Of a stretch of DNA of 64,000 nucleotides, positions 8,203 to 17,009 are shown in pieces. This stretch comes from Halomonas denitrificans (GTDB taxonomy: Bacteria; Pseudomonadota; Gammaproteobacteria; Xanthomonadales; Wenzhouxiangellaceae): positions 971,773 through 1,035,772 of the forward strand of contig JAHVKF010000002.1 of NCBI GenBank assembly GCA_019800895.1. Direction: 5' to 3'. The notes beneath the pieces are model-generated. The model made no database searches. It worked only from the letters and a program-made list of their open reading frames with translations, and was not told the origin of the DNA. Within the stretch, counting starts at the first letter, position 1; every line of letters starts with the position of its first letter. The position numbers and the translations under genes were made by a program.

Positions 8203-9591
8203 ATGCTCTCTTCCCTCGGCACCCTGTTTTCGACCCGTCTGCGGCGCTGGATTCCCGAACCCTTCGTGTTCGCGCTGGTGCTGACGGTGCTGGTCGGGGC
8301 GCTGGCCTGGAGCGCGACGGACCACTCCGTGGTCGAGCTGACCGGGCACTGGTACGACGGCTTCTGGATGCTGCTCGAGTTCGGCATGCAGATGGTGCTG
8401 ATCCTGTCGACGGGCTTCGCGATCGCCCTGTCGCCGCTCGCCGCGCGCCTGATCGACCGGGTCGCCGGGCTCGCGCGGACGCCGGGCGCGGTCTACGTCC
8501 TGGTGCTCGTGGTCGGCGGCGTGTTCAGTCTCGTCAGCTGGGGCTGGGTGGTGCTCACGGCGGTGCTGGCGCGCGAGCTCGCGCGGCGCGTCGACGGCGT
8601 CGATTACGCCTATCTCGTCGCCTGCGTGTACATCTCGGGTCAGCCCTGGGTCGGCGGCCTGTCGAGTTCGATTCCCCTGCTGTTGAATACGGACGGCAAC
8701 TTCCTGATCGAGAGCGGCGTGCTGGAAGCCACGATCGCTGCGTCATGGACGCTCGGCAGCGCATTGAACGCCGCGTACGTGGCGATGTACTTCCTGGTCG
8801 TTCCCGCGCTGATGTGGGTTCTGCGGCCTCGCGGCGAGCATGTCCGCCCGGTCGAAGAGCTCGCCGACGAGGGCGCGCGCGACGAGCTCGCGGTGGACGA
8901 GGAAGCCCGGTCGCTGCGCCTGGGCGGGGGCAGCCTGTCGGATCGCCTGAACAACGGCTTCGTCCTGCAGGCCGCGGTCGCGCTGCTCGCCCTGGCCTGG
9001 GTGGTGCGGCATTTCGCGGTCAACGGCTTCGACCTGGACCTGAACATCATGATCTTCGCGTTCTTCGCGATCGGCCTGCTCGTCCACCGCACGCCGATGC
9101 GCTACGGCCTGGCCATGAAGCGCGCCTGCGCGAACGTGTCCGGCATCGTGTTCCAGTACCCCTTCTACGCGGGGATCATGGGGCTGATGATGTTCTCCGG
9201 CCTGGGGGCGCTGGTGTCCGACGGGCTGGCCGGCGGCGCGACGATGGCGACGCTGCCGCTGATCGCGCAGTTCGCCGGCGCGGTCGTCAACTTCGCGATC
9301 CCGTCGGCCGGCGGCGAATGGGCCGTGATCGGGCCTTCGCTGACCGAGGCCGCCCTGAACGTCTCGGCGCACCTCTCGCCCGACGAGCAGCAGGCCTTCG
9401 TCGCGAAGATCGCCATGGCCGTGGCCTACGGCGAGACCTCGACCAACCTGCTGCAGCCGTTCTTCCTGCTGATCGTCCTGCCGGTGATGGGCGCCGGCGT
9501 CCTCATCCAGGCCCGTGACGTCATGGGCTACCTGGTGATCCCCTTCGTCGCGGTCTATGCGATGACCGCAGGTCTGTTGGCCATCGGGTGA
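8203..9591 (+). CDS. atoE: Short-chain fatty acid permease, AtoE family
   Basis: A 462-residue polytopic inner-membrane protein of the AtoE/TIGR00366 family, which takes up short-chain fatty acids such as acetoacetate and butyrate. It has about 12 hydrophobic segments. Family-like stretches include the N-terminal FSTRLRRWIPEPFVFALVL, SWGWVVLTAVLARE and the conserved PSAGGEWAVIGP. A hydrophilic loop of about 45 residues (205-250) is probably cytoplasmic. No acetoacetyl-CoA transferase (atoDA) or thiolase genes are adjacent, so the metabolic context is missing here and substrate assignment is by family only. Confidence 0.85.
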   Translation: MLSSLGTLFSTRLRRWIPEPFVFALVLTVLVGALAWSATDHSVVELTGHWYDGFWMLLEFGMQMVLILSTGFAIALSPLAARLIDRVAGLARTPGAVYVLVLVVGGVFSLVSWGWVVLTAVLARELARRVDGVDYAYLVACVYISGQPWVGGLSSSIPLLLNTDGNFLIESGVLEATIAASWTLGSALNAAYVAMYFLVVPALMWVLRPRGEHVRPVEELADEGARDELAVDEEARSLRLGGGSLSDRLNNGFVLQAAVALLALAWVVRHFAVNGFDLDLNIMIFAFFAIGLLVHRTPMRYGLAMKRACANVSGIVFQYPFYAGIMGLMMFSGLGALVSDGLAGGATMATLPLIAQFAGAVVNFAIPSAGGEWAVIGPSLTEAALNVSAHLSPDEQQAFVAKIAMAVAYGETSTNLLQPFFLLIVLPVMGAGVLIQARDVMGYLVIPFVAVYAMTAGLLAIG

Positions 9592-9659
9592 TGCGATTCC
9601 GTCGAAACCGAGCGAGATCCACGCGCGGCCGAGGGGACGACGCCGTCGATCGTGGCCCG

Positions 9660-9683
9660 GGACGGCAGCCCGGGGCTGCGTCC
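9660..9683. terminator. Hairpin between convergent atoE-like and channel genes
   Basis: The sequence GGACGGCAGCC / GGCTGCGTCC folds into a GC-rich stem of about 10 pairs with one bulged G. It lies between two convergent genes and could end both transcripts. It has no T-run, so this is tentative. Confidence 0.4.
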
Positions 9684-9684
9684 A

Positions 9685-10779
9685 TCAACGCTGCGGCAGG
9701 TAGCGGTCCAGCGCGCGCTGCCAGCCGGGGCTGCGGGTGGTTTCGAGCAGTGCGCGGTTGATCGGCTCGCGCAGGGGGCTTCCCTCCGGCAGCACGAAGG
9801 CGTAGTCGAGCCGCTCGACGCGCTCCGGCAGCACCCGGAGCGACGATTCCTCCATGGCCCCGATCCGATCGATCAGCAGCGGTGCGTCATAGAGCACGGC
9901 GGGCACCTGCTCGGCGTCGACTGCCTGGAGCGCTTCGTCCAGGCTCGCGAACTCGACGGTTCGGAACCCGTTGTCGGCCAGCCATTCCGCGCTGGCCGAT
10001 CCGGCCAGGGTGGCGATCCGGCGGCCTTCGAGGTCGTCGACGGACTCGATCGACGAGCCGAGTCGACTGACGGTCAGGCTGGTCGTGATCGCTGCGGTAA
10101 AGCCCGAGATCACGATGATCGCGGCGAACATCCAGATCAGGGCCACGACGCGCCCGCCGAGCGAGCGGGGCGACTTGTCGCCGTAGCCGACCGTGGTCAT
10201 CGTGACCGCCGCCCACCAGAAGCCGGCGCCGATGCCCGGCCCGACCCGGGCATCGAATTCCTCCGGGTTGACCCGGCGCTCGAACAGCCAGACCAGCACG
10301 CCGAAGATCAGCAGCAGTCCACCGAGCGATGCAGCAACGGTCAGGAACTCCAGCGACAGGAAGCGCGACAGGACCGTCCACCAACCGCTCTCGGGGGCGC
10401 TGCGCACGGCCAGTCCCAGCCCCGAGGTATAGAAGGGATGGCTGAAGTCGAGCGTGCGCTCCCGTTCCGCGGTCACGGTGAAGGCGCCGAGCCCGACGTC
10501 GAAGCGTCCGGTGCCGGTTCCTGCGAGGACCGCGTCGAGCCCGGCCGGAACGTAGCGGTACGTCCAGTCGTTGCGCGCCGCCACGTCTTCCCAGGCGCGG
10601 ATGCTCAGCCCGCGCCAGTCGTCGCCGTCGCGCAGGGAGAAGGGCGGCGCTTCGCGCACCCCGACCACGAGCTCCGGCCGCGTCTCGGCCTGCACTTCGC
10701 CGTCGCCGGACTGCGCGGCGGAATCGCTTGCCGTGAACAGGCCGCCGAAGGCGAGAACTGCAATCATCGCGATCCGCAT
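9685..10779 (-). CDS. Prokaryotic ionotropic glutamate receptor-like ligand-gated potassium channel
   Basis: A 364-residue protein with the GluR0-type layout. It has a signal peptide (1-22) and the first lobe of a family-3 solute-binding domain (about 35-130, with FDVGLGAFTVTAERERTLDFS). A membrane helix (about 143-167), a re-entrant pore loop with TVGYGD at 196-201 and a second helix (about 211-237) follow, then the second binding lobe (about 240-364). TVGYGD is the potassium-channel selectivity filter, so an amino-acid-like ligand probably gates potassium flux across the inner membrane. The second helix ends in FTAAITTSLTV, reminiscent of the SYTANLAAF gate motif of animal receptors. The start is the ATG giving the signal peptide. 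It is monocistronic. Confidence 0.88.
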   Translation of the reverse strand: MRIAMIAVLAFGGLFTASDSAAQSGDGEVQAETRPELVVGVREAPPFSLRDGDDWRGLSIRAWEDVAARNDWTYRYVPAGLDAVLAGTGTGRFDVGLGAFTVTAERERTLDFSHPFYTSGLGLAVRSAPESGWWTVLSRFLSLEFLTVAASLGGLLLIFGVLVWLFERRVNPEEFDARVGPGIGAGFWWAAVTMTTVGYGDKSPRSLGGRVVALIWMFAAIIVISGFTAAITTSLTVSRLGSSIESVDDLEGRRIATLAGSASAEWLADNGFRTVEFASLDEALQAVDAEQVPAVLYDAPLLIDRIGAMEESSLRVLPERVERLDYAFVLPEGSPLREPINRALLETTRSPGWQRALDRYLPQR

Positions 10780-10986
10780 GCTCGTTTCCCGATCTGGACA
10801 GGTCCGGGAACGTAGCACCCGGGTGGGAGCGTCCCGTGCAGGCGCGCGGCGACCCGAGGGCGAATACCGCGATCCGTCACGATCCGGCTTGATCCGGCGC
10901 GCCTCCTCGCGTCGGCCGATGTGCGGTTTGCTGGCCCGGCAGCATTGCTGCACCCATCGAGGGAACATCGACACGGGAGAATCGAA

Positions 10987-11919
10987 GTGCGAACGCGACG
11001 AGGGCTCGAACTGCGATTCATCCTCTCCATGATTCCCGGCATCGTGCTGTTGTTCGGCATCTTCTTTCTGATGGCGGCCGCGGTGGAACGAAGCGACAGC
11101 GGGTGGGCCGTTGCAGTGGTCGTCGCCGGCGGGTTGTCGTTCGGCCTGGGTCTTCTCCTGCTGCGTGCCGTCGTCAGGGACTGGCGCAGCCTGCAGGGCA
11201 TCCGGAGACACGGCTTCGCCCCGGGGGAGCGCCCGGTCGACGGGCAGCCCGTGGCAGTCGAAGGGCGATTGATCTGCGACGATCCGCTGCAGGCACCGAT
11301 CTCCGGTGTCGCCTGCGCCGCGTTCTTCTTCCGCCTGTCTCAACGGAAGCTCCGCGGAACCGGCAGCGACGGAGGCTCACGCAGCGTGGTGACTGCGGCC
11401 GGGATCTCGGTCCGGTCGTGCCGCCTGCAGGGGGCCGCGGGGACCTTTCCGCTGGTCGGCTTGCCCGAACCGGACCTCGACATGCGATCCAGCGGCGACG
11501 GCTCGGCCTGTGCCGAGCGGATGGCCGCGCTGCTCGACCGCGTGGTGCGGCGAGCCGAACTGGATCGCGTCGAGGGCGTCGAGGAGGAGCGCCTGGCCCA
11601 GCGTGCCGGCGCATTCGTGCCGGTCGACGATTGGCGCAGGCGCTTCGAGCATGCGCCGCCGGCCGATCGGGTGCGCTTCGAGGAGGAACTCGTTCCGATC
11701 GAGCGAACGCTCACCGTCCTCGCGGTCTACGACCGGGACGCAGGCGCCCTCGCGCCTGGCCGTGGGCCGTTCGGGCGAGCCATTCACGCCTACTCCGGAA
11801 CACGATCCGAAGTCATGGCCCGCCTGGCCGACGAGTTGCGCCGCTTCGGGTTTCCTGCCGTTGCAATGGTGCTGATCGGAACCGGGCTCCTGGCCGTTCC
11901 CTTCCTGCTCGGCGGTTGA
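10987..11919 (+). CDS. GIDE-domain membrane protein
   Basis: A 310-residue protein with two N-terminal membrane helices (about 13-35 and 42-62) and a probable C-terminal helix (about 288-306). Between them lies a soluble region resembling the GIDE domain (known from the mitochondrial E3 ligase MUL1/MAPL), including PLQAPISGVACAAFFFRL, then FPLVG and ERTLTVLAVYDRDAG. No RING finger is present, so no ligase activity is implied. I start at the GTG at 10987, which has GGGAGA six bases upstream; the 22 residues upstream of it look non-coding. Bacterial GIDE proteins are of unknown function. It is divergent from the channel gene. Confidence 0.65.
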   Translation: MRTRRGLELRFILSMIPGIVLLFGIFFLMAAAVERSDSGWAVAVVVAGGLSFGLGLLLLRAVVRDWRSLQGIRRHGFAPGERPVDGQPVAVEGRLICDDPLQAPISGVACAAFFFRLSQRKLRGTGSDGGSRSVVTAAGISVRSCRLQGAAGTFPLVGLPEPDLDMRSSGDGSACAERMAALLDRVVRRAELDRVEGVEEERLAQRAGAFVPVDDWRRRFEHAPPADRVRFEEELVPIERTLTVLAVYDRDAGALAPGRGPFGRAIHAYSGTRSEVMARLADELRRFGFPAVAMVLIGTGLLAVPFLLGG

Positions 11920-11977
11920 ATCCGCCGTGCGCATCGAACCCTCGAAAGCGGATGCGGAGGCCGATCATGGATACGGC

Positions 11978-12005
11978 TTGCGACCCCTGTCCGGCAAGGT
12001 AGGAT
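11978..12005 (+). promoter_or_regulatory. Candidate sigma70-like promoter of the diguanylate cyclase
   Basis: TTGCGA and TAGGAT are spaced by 16 bases and lie about 97 bases upstream of the GGDEF gene start. Read by eye only. Confidence 0.35.
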
Positions 12006-12101
12006 AGGGGCGCCGGCCAACCGCGCTCCATCCTGCGAACTCGGCCGCCCGGCAGCTGTCCACGAACACGGCCGCGAATCGCGCTGACCCATCGCCTCTC
12101 C

Positions 12102-13535
12102 ATGAACGCACAACCCGTCGCGAAGCCGGTCTCCGGCATCGGTGTCCGATTCGGCCTGGCGATCGCGCTGGGTTGGGTGCTGCTGTACGCGATCGGACTG
12201 CTGGGCAGCCAGGCCGAACACGCCAGCCTGTGGTTCCCGCCGTCGGCCCTGAGCTTCGTCGCCCTGCTCGTCGTCGGCGCGCGCGCAGCGCCGTGGCTGC
12301 TGCTCGGGATCGTGCTGGTCACCCTATCCCCGCTGTCCTTCGAATCTTCGGAGGTCGACTGGCTGCCTGCGATCTCCTCCGCGTTCGTGTTCGGCGCGGC
12401 CCACCTGGCGAGCTACGGCGCATCCGCGCTGGTGCTGCGCCGCCTCGCGCGTCGTGCCGACCACAAGTTGCCGATGATCGTGATCGATTTCCTGCTGGTC
12501 GCGGTGTCGGGTTCGTTGCTGGCCAGCCTGGTCGGTCCGCTGGCCCTGATCGTCACCGGCCTGATGGAGCCCGCGGCCTTCCGGGGTACCTGGCTGGCGT
12601 TCTGGGTCGGCGACATGGTGGCCCTCGTGACCCTTGCGCCGGCGCTTGCCGCGTTCCTGCTGCGCAGAACGCCGGCCCCCCGATTCCGGATCGACCCGCT
12701 CGAGACCGATGCGAGTTCCCGGCGCACCCGGTTCCTGATCCGGCTGCTGACGAATGCGCTCGTCATCTCCGCCGCGATGATGCTGCCGGGCTGGCTCGGT
12801 ACGCTGGAGAGCACCTTCGCGATCTTCGTGCTGCTCCTGCCGCAGATGTGGTTGACCTTCTCCGAGCACCCGCGGCGCACGGCGCAGGCCATGGCCTTCA
12901 ACAGCCTGGTCATCGTCGGCTGGCTGTTCGTGCTGGATCTCGATCCCTACGTGTTCGTCTACCAGTTCGCGATCGCCATCATCGCCACCGTGGCCTACTT
13001 CGGCGTCGCGATCCCGCTGCTGGCCGAAGACAACGTCCGCCTGCGGGAAAGCGTGATGGTCGATCGCCTAACCGGCGCCGCCTCGCGCGAATTCCTCGAG
13101 CGCCAGGTCGCGCTGGAACTCCAGCGGGCCGAGCGCAGCGGATCGCCGCTCTGTCTGCTGGTCATCGATCTCGATCGCTTCAAGTCGATCAACGACGAGC
13201 TCGGGCACGCCCACGGCGACCGGGTGCTCGCCGACGTGAACACGGTGGTCCGTGACGTGCTTCGCTCCGGTGACGTGCTGGCGCGCTTCGGCGGCGACGA
13301 GTTCGTGGCCCTGCTCACCGGAACCGGCCCGCAGATCGGCGAGGAGGTCGCCGAGCGCATGCTCCGCGCCATCGCCGAGGTCCGGGTGGTCGATGGGCGC
13401 GAACTGACCGCCAGCATCGGCCTGACCGCCTACGTGCCGGGCGACGATTTCGCCGCGCTGTTCGAGCGCGCGGATCGCGCGCTCTACGACGCCAAGCGGT
13501 CGGGCCGCGAGACGCTGCGGGCCCGCTACGCGTGA
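12102..13535 (+). CDS. MASE1-GGDEF diguanylate cyclase
   Basis: A 477-residue inner-membrane protein. Residues about 1-305 form a MASE1-type sensor with roughly eight hydrophobic segments. A GGDEF domain follows with an intact active site, RFGGDEF (GGDEF at 397-401), so it should make cyclic di-GMP from two GTP. An RxxD inhibitory I-site (RSGD, 388-391) lies exactly five residues before GGDEF, so product inhibition is expected. No EAL domain is present. It may be read together with the DUF1643 gene that starts 37 bases downstream, although functional linkage is unclear. The signal sensed by MASE1 is not known. Confidence 0.93.
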   Translation: MNAQPVAKPVSGIGVRFGLAIALGWVLLYAIGLLGSQAEHASLWFPPSALSFVALLVVGARAAPWLLLGIVLVTLSPLSFESSEVDWLPAISSAFVFGAAHLASYGASALVLRRLARRADHKLPMIVIDFLLVAVSGSLLASLVGPLALIVTGLMEPAAFRGTWLAFWVGDMVALVTLAPALAAFLLRRTPAPRFRIDPLETDASSRRTRFLIRLLTNALVISAAMMLPGWLGTLESTFAIFVLLLPQMWLTFSEHPRRTAQAMAFNSLVIVGWLFVLDLDPYVFVYQFAIAIIATVAYFGVAIPLLAEDNVRLRESVMVDRLTGAASREFLERQVALELQRAERSGSPLCLLVIDLDRFKSINDELGHAHGDRVLADVNTVVRDVLRSGDVLARFGGDEFVALLTGTGPQIGEEVAERMLRAIAEVRVVDGRELTASIGLTAYVPGDDFAALFERADRALYDAKRSGRETLRARYA

Positions 13536-13572
13536 TCGATTGTCGGCCTGCATCGAAGGACCGAGACAGGAC

Positions 13573-14055
13573 GTGAGATCGGCCGTGAACTCCGGCGCCC
13601 GATTCAGTCGCTGTCGACGCTTCCGCTACCTGCTGTGGCGCGAATGGGCCCCCGAGCGACCCTCGGTGATGATGATCGGGCTGAATCCGTCGACGGCCGA
13701 CGCGCAGCGCGACGACCCCACGATTCGCCGCTGCATCGGCTTCGCCCGCGACTGGGGCTTCGGTGCCGTGAAGATGCTCAACCTGTTCGCGTTCCGCGCC
13801 ACCTATCCACGGGACCTGAAGGCCGCCGCCGACCCGGTTGGACCGCGCAACGACCGCTGGCTGAAGAGCGTGGCCCGGGACAGCGCGCGCGTCGTGGCCT
13901 GCTGGGGCAACGACGGTCGTTTCATGGACCGCTCCCGCCACGTGCGTTCCCTGCTCGGCAACCGGCTCGAGGTGATCCGGTTGAATGCGTCGGGTGAACC
14001 GGCGCACCCGCTCTATCTGCCGCGCGAACTCCGGCCCGGGCCCTGGCGCCGCTGA
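13573..14055 (+). CDS. DUF1643 protein
   Basis: A 160-residue protein matching DUF1643: CRRFRYLLWREW, then MIGLNPSTADAQRDDPTIRRC and FGAVKMLNLFAFRAT, CWGNDG and HPLYLP near the end. The function of the family is unknown. I start at the GTG at 13573, giving the typical short lead before CRR; a TTG at 13540 in the same frame is an alternative. It follows the diguanylate cyclase by 37 bases, so the two may share a transcript. Confidence 0.75.
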   Translation: MRSAVNSGARFSRCRRFRYLLWREWAPERPSVMMIGLNPSTADAQRDDPTIRRCIGFARDWGFGAVKMLNLFAFRATYPRDLKAAADPVGPRNDRWLKSVARDSARVVACWGNDGRFMDRSRHVRSLLGNRLEVIRLNASGEPAHPLYLPRELRPGPWRR

Positions 14056-14128
14056 CCTCTCGACCGCCCCGACGAGGTTCCGGTCTCACGTCGGTACGCA
14101 AGATGGCCGCACCGGACGCAGGGTGGCC

Positions 14129-14157
14129 GCCGTGCGCACCCACGAGGCACGCACGGC
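14129..14157. terminator. Hairpin between convergent DUF1643 and DUF3501 genes
   Basis: GCCGTGCG (14129-14136) and CGCACGGC (14150-14157) form a perfect 8-pair stem with a 13-base loop. There is no T-run. It lies between convergent genes, so it may act in both directions. Confidence 0.4.
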
Positions 14158-14187
14158 ATGGGTCGTCGTGGAGTCCCGGGGGCAGGG

Positions 14188-14772
14188 TCAGTCGAAGTCG
14201 GCGATGAGGCTTCTGCGGACGTCGCCGGCGATCTCGGTCGGCTCGTGCGGGTATGCGTCGTGCCGTGCGCCGGCGAGAATCCTCGCGCCCTGTTTCATGG
14301 CGGCAATCATCTCCGGGCTGAACTCGAAGCGGGCGAAGTGGACCGCCGAGGTCTTGTCGTCGGTCGCGCGCTCGAGGTCCTCGTTGACGATCGCATAGAC
14401 CGGGTCGAAGCCGTCGACGCGGATGTAGATCGTGTTCTCGATGCCGTTGAGCTCCTGCAGCCGACGCCGCCGCTCCTCGATATCGACGTACTCGATCATG
14501 ACCGTGGCCTTCCAGTTGCTTCCGTCGGGAATCAGCGGGTTGTAGGCGGCGAGTTCCTGCTCGATCTCAGCGGGCTCGAAGATTCTCTCGATGCGCAGCA
14601 TTTCCTGCACCTGGTAGCGCATCGTGATCGCGTCCTCGAAGTACAGCGCGAGGTGCTCGCCGATCGGTACGCGACGACGCTTCTTGTGCGCCATCACGGT
14701 CCGGCGAATGGCCGCGCGCTGTTCCGCGTAGCGTTCGAGCGAGAGCAGGTCCTGTCGTTTCAGCCTTGCCAT
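14188..14772 (-). CDS. DUF3501 family protein
   Basis: A 194-residue protein of the DUF3501 family. Features include LKRQDLLSLERYAEQR at the start, then RRVPIGEHLALYFEDAITMRYQVQEMLRIE, and HFARFEFSPEMIAAMK near the end. Its biochemical role is unknown to me. It is the last gene of an operon with the iron-sulfur oxidoreductase (14849-16249) and rubrerythrin (16265-16681); the same trio occurs together in other proteobacteria, suggesting a shared task in peroxide or redox handling. I start at the second ATG (14772), which gives the usual family N-terminus; the ATG at 14787 would add five residues. Confidence 0.8.
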   Translation of the reverse strand: MARLKRQDLLSLERYAEQRAAIRRTVMAHKKRRRVPIGEHLALYFEDAITMRYQVQEMLRIERIFEPAEIEQELAAYNPLIPDGSNWKATVMIEYVDIEERRRRLQELNGIENTIYIRVDGFDPVYAIVNEDLERATDDKTSAVHFARFEFSPEMIAAMKQGARILAGARHDAYPHEPTEIAGDVRRSLIADFD

Positions 14773-14848
14773 GAGCGGGTTCCCCATCCGTGGCTCGAGC
14801 AGCCGCGGCGGGGGCCGGGCGCGCGGTCTCGATTACCGGTCTCGATCG

Positions 14849-16249
14849 TCAGATGCCGTAGGCGATCCTCAGCAGGGTGATCGGGTTCGTTTCGGGGTGC
14901 GGCAGTTCGAGGTCCTCGGCCAGGTGCGCGGCGGCCATCGGGCAGTCGCTGGCGAAGCGATCGAACTCGATGCGCTCGAGCCGGCGGAGGGTGCCGCGCG
15001 CGATCTTCTTCGATGCGGCGTAGCTCTCGACGCGCACGCCGTAGGTCCCGTCGTGGCCCGAACAGCGCTCGACCGGCGTGACCGTGGTGTCCGGCACCAG
15101 TTCGAGGATCTCGCGCGTCTTGCCGCCGATGTTCTGCACCCGCTGGTGGCAGGCCGCGTGCCAGGCTACGCGGCCCAGCGAATGCTTGAAGTCGGTGTCG
15201 AGACCGCCCGCCCTGTGGCGGAGCGCCAGGTACTCGAAGGGATCGAAGATGTGAGCCTTGACCTTCTGCACGTCGGCGTCCTGCGGGTACATCAGGGGAA
15301 GCTCCTGCTTGAACATCAACACGCAGGACGGGATCGCCGCGAGGATGTCGTAGCCCCGGTCGATCCGTTCGACCAGCTGCGGAATGTTGGTCCGGCGTGC
15401 CCGGTCGACCGCCTCGAGGTCGCCCTGCTCGTAGCGCGGCATGCCGCAGCAGGTTTCCCGGTCGACCAGGCGGACCGGAATCCCGTTGTGCCCCAGTACT
15501 CGCACCAGGTCCTCGGCGATGTCGGGCGCGTTGACCGAGCAGTAGCAGGTCGCGAACAGGGCCACCCGGCCGCGGGTCGGGGGAAGCGGTTCCGCCTCCA
15601 TCTCCCTCCGCCTGCGCCTGTTCATCCGCTTCTTCAGCGTGTCGCTGTGGTACTCGGGCAGCCGGGCGTCGCGGTGCACGCCGAGGGTCTTCTCCAGCAT
15701 CCGCCGCATCGACGGCGAGCGGTTCAGCGCATTGACCGTGCCGGCCACCACCGGGATGCTCGCCAGCCTGCCGACGGCCGTGGTCGCGCCCAGCACCCGC
15801 CGGCGCAGCGGCGGCTTCTTCCGCCGGAAGCGCACCGCCTTGGCGCGCAGCATCAGGTGCGGAAAGTCGACGTCCCATTCGTGCGGCGGCACGTAGGGGC
15901 ACTTGGTCTGGAAGCACAAGTCGCACAGGTAGCACTGGTCGACCACCGCCCGATACTCGCTCGGATCAACGCCGTCGATCTCCAGGGTCGGGGATGCATC
16001 GACCAGGTCGAACAACGTCGGAAACGCCTCGCAGAGGCTGACGCATCGGCGACAGCCGTGGCAGATGTCGAAGACGCGTTCCAGTTCCTCGTCCAGCGAT
16101 GCCTCGTCCCAGAAGGCACCGTCGGTCCAGTCCAGCGGATGCCGGGTCGGCGCGTCGAGGCTCCCCTCGCGCATGCGCCGGGAGGTGTTCGGTCCGGACG
16201 GCGAGCGGTCCGGGGACGGGCCATCGTTCGAGACGCGGTCAGACGGCAC
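14849..16249 (-). CDS. Heterodisulfide reductase-related iron-sulfur oxidoreductase
   Basis: A 466-residue protein with an N-terminal pair of [4Fe-4S] clusters, [11 protein letters not shown] and [13 protein letters not shown]. Two CCG-type cysteine-rich domains follow (CYCSVNAPD and CCGMPRYEQ; then [10 protein letters not shown] and ERCSGHDG). This is the layout of GlpC/HdrD-like subunits that pass electrons between a quinone or thiol and a partner. No flavoprotein partner is adjacent; instead rubrerythrin lies 15 bases upstream and DUF3501 76 bases downstream. It plausibly feeds electrons to rubrerythrin, which is inference. The first about 45 residues are polar and probably flexible. Confidence 0.85.
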   Translation of the reverse strand: MPSDRVSNDGPSPDRSPSGPNTSRRMREGSLDAPTRHPLDWTDGAFWDEASLDEELERVFDICHGCRRCVSLCEAFPTLFDLVDASPTLEIDGVDPSEYRAVVDQCYLCDLCFQTKCPYVPPHEWDVDFPHLMLRAKAVRFRRKKPPLRRRVLGATTAVGRLASIPVVAGTVNALNRSPSMRRMLEKTLGVHRDARLPEYHSDTLKKRMNRRRRREMEAEPLPPTRGRVALFATCYCSVNAPDIAEDLVRVLGHNGIPVRLVDRETCCGMPRYEQGDLEAVDRARRTNIPQLVERIDRGYDILAAIPSCVLMFKQELPLMYPQDADVQKVKAHIFDPFEYLALRHRAGGLDTDFKHSLGRVAWHAACHQRVQNIGGKTREILELVPDTTVTPVERCSGHDGTYGVRVESYAASKKIARGTLRRLERIEFDRFASDCPMAAAHLAEDLELPHPETNPITLLRIAYGI

Positions 16250-16264
16250 GCGGATCCGCAGGCG

Positions 16265-16681
16265 TCATTCCAGTTCGTCCAGCGCCTTCTGGAAGCGATT
16301 GGCGTGCGAGCGCTCGGCCCGGGCCAGGGTCTCGAACCAGTCGGCGATCTCGTCGAAGCCCTCGTCGCGTGCGGTGCGCGCCATGCCCGGGTACATGTCC
16401 GTGTACTCGTGGGTTTCCCCGGCAATCGCGGCGGCCAGATTCTTGCGCGTGTCGCCGATCGGTTCGCCGGTCGCCGGGTCGCCGACCTGTTCGAGGTACT
16501 CGAGGTGGCCGTGGGCGTGGCCGGTCTCCCCCTCGGCGGTCGAACGGAACACGGTCGCCACGTCGTTGTAGCCTTCGACGTCCGCGCGCTGGGCGAAGTA
16601 CAGATAGCGGCGATTGGCCTGCGATTCGCCGGAGAAGGCGTCCTTCAGGTTCTGCTCGGTCCTGCTTCCTTTGAGTTCCAT
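16265..16681 (-). CDS. Rubrerythrin
   Basis: A 138-residue di-iron protein that would reduce hydrogen peroxide. It has the ferritin-like four-helix fold with metal-ligand motifs: the first ExxH-like region is [17 protein letters not shown], the second [12 protein letters not shown], the third [10 protein letters not shown] and the last [15 protein letters not shown]. It lacks the C-terminal rubredoxin domain of classical rubrerythrin, so an external electron donor is needed; the neighbouring iron-sulfur oxidoreductase is the obvious candidate. It is the first gene of the trio and has a strong GGAGG ribosome site upstream of its ATG. It is divergent from the AhpD-like gene. Confidence 0.9.
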   Translation of the reverse strand: MELKGSRTEQNLKDAFSGESQANRRYLYFAQRADVEGYNDVATVFRSTAEGETGHAHGHLEYLEQVGDPATGEPIGDTRKNLAAAIAGETHEYTDMYPGMARTARDEGFDEIADWFETLARAERSHANRFQKALDELE

Positions 16682-16768
16682 CGTGGTCCTCCGGGTGGGG
16701 TGGAAGGGATCCAGGCTCCTTCGAATATACGCTGGCTTGCGCGGAGGATAGAAATTGACGGCATCGAT

Positions 16769-16787
16769 GGCTGCAATAGCCGCAGCC
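16769..16787. repeat. Inverted repeat GGCTGC-N7-GCAGCC
   Basis: A perfect six-base inverted repeat with a 7-base centre in the rubrerythrin/AhpD-like divergent spacer. It could be an operator half-site pair or an RNA hairpin. Confidence 0.4.
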
Positions 16788-16814
16788 TATCGGCGCTGCG
16801 AGATGGTGGCCTGA

Positions 16815-16866
16815 AATCGCGGTCCGGAATCGCAGTCTGGAATCGCAGCCTCGAATCGCGGGCCGA
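16815..16866. repeat. Four tandem copies of a 13-bp unit
   Basis: The unit reads AATCGCRGYCYSG and recurs with exact 13-base spacing at 16815, 16828, 16841 and 16854. The first six bases AATCGC are invariant, and the last copy is the most diverged in its second half. Because 13 is not a multiple of 3 and the region sits between divergent genes, the array looks regulatory rather than coding. Confidence 0.75.
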
Positions 16867-17009
16867 TGACGCGGCCCGATCCCGTTTCCTGCGGCTCCGG
16901 CGCTCCTTCGGGCGATGTGGCCGGGGTCGGCATTCACGTGCGACCCGCACTATCGCTCTCCAGACCCGCGCCCCGGCGCGGACCGTACCCGAACCGAAAG
17001 GAAATCAGC

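Larger units (their letters stand above)
16682..17009. other. 328-base divergent spacer between rubrerythrin and AhpD-like genes
   Basis: No credible gene is seen. The spacer holds the ribosome sites of both flanking genes, an AT-richer patch near 16720-16760 likely to contain the rubrerythrin promoter, an inverted repeat at 16769-16787 and a four-copy 13-bp tandem repeat at 16815-16866. A shared regulator acting on both genes is plausible but not shown. Confidence 0.6.
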
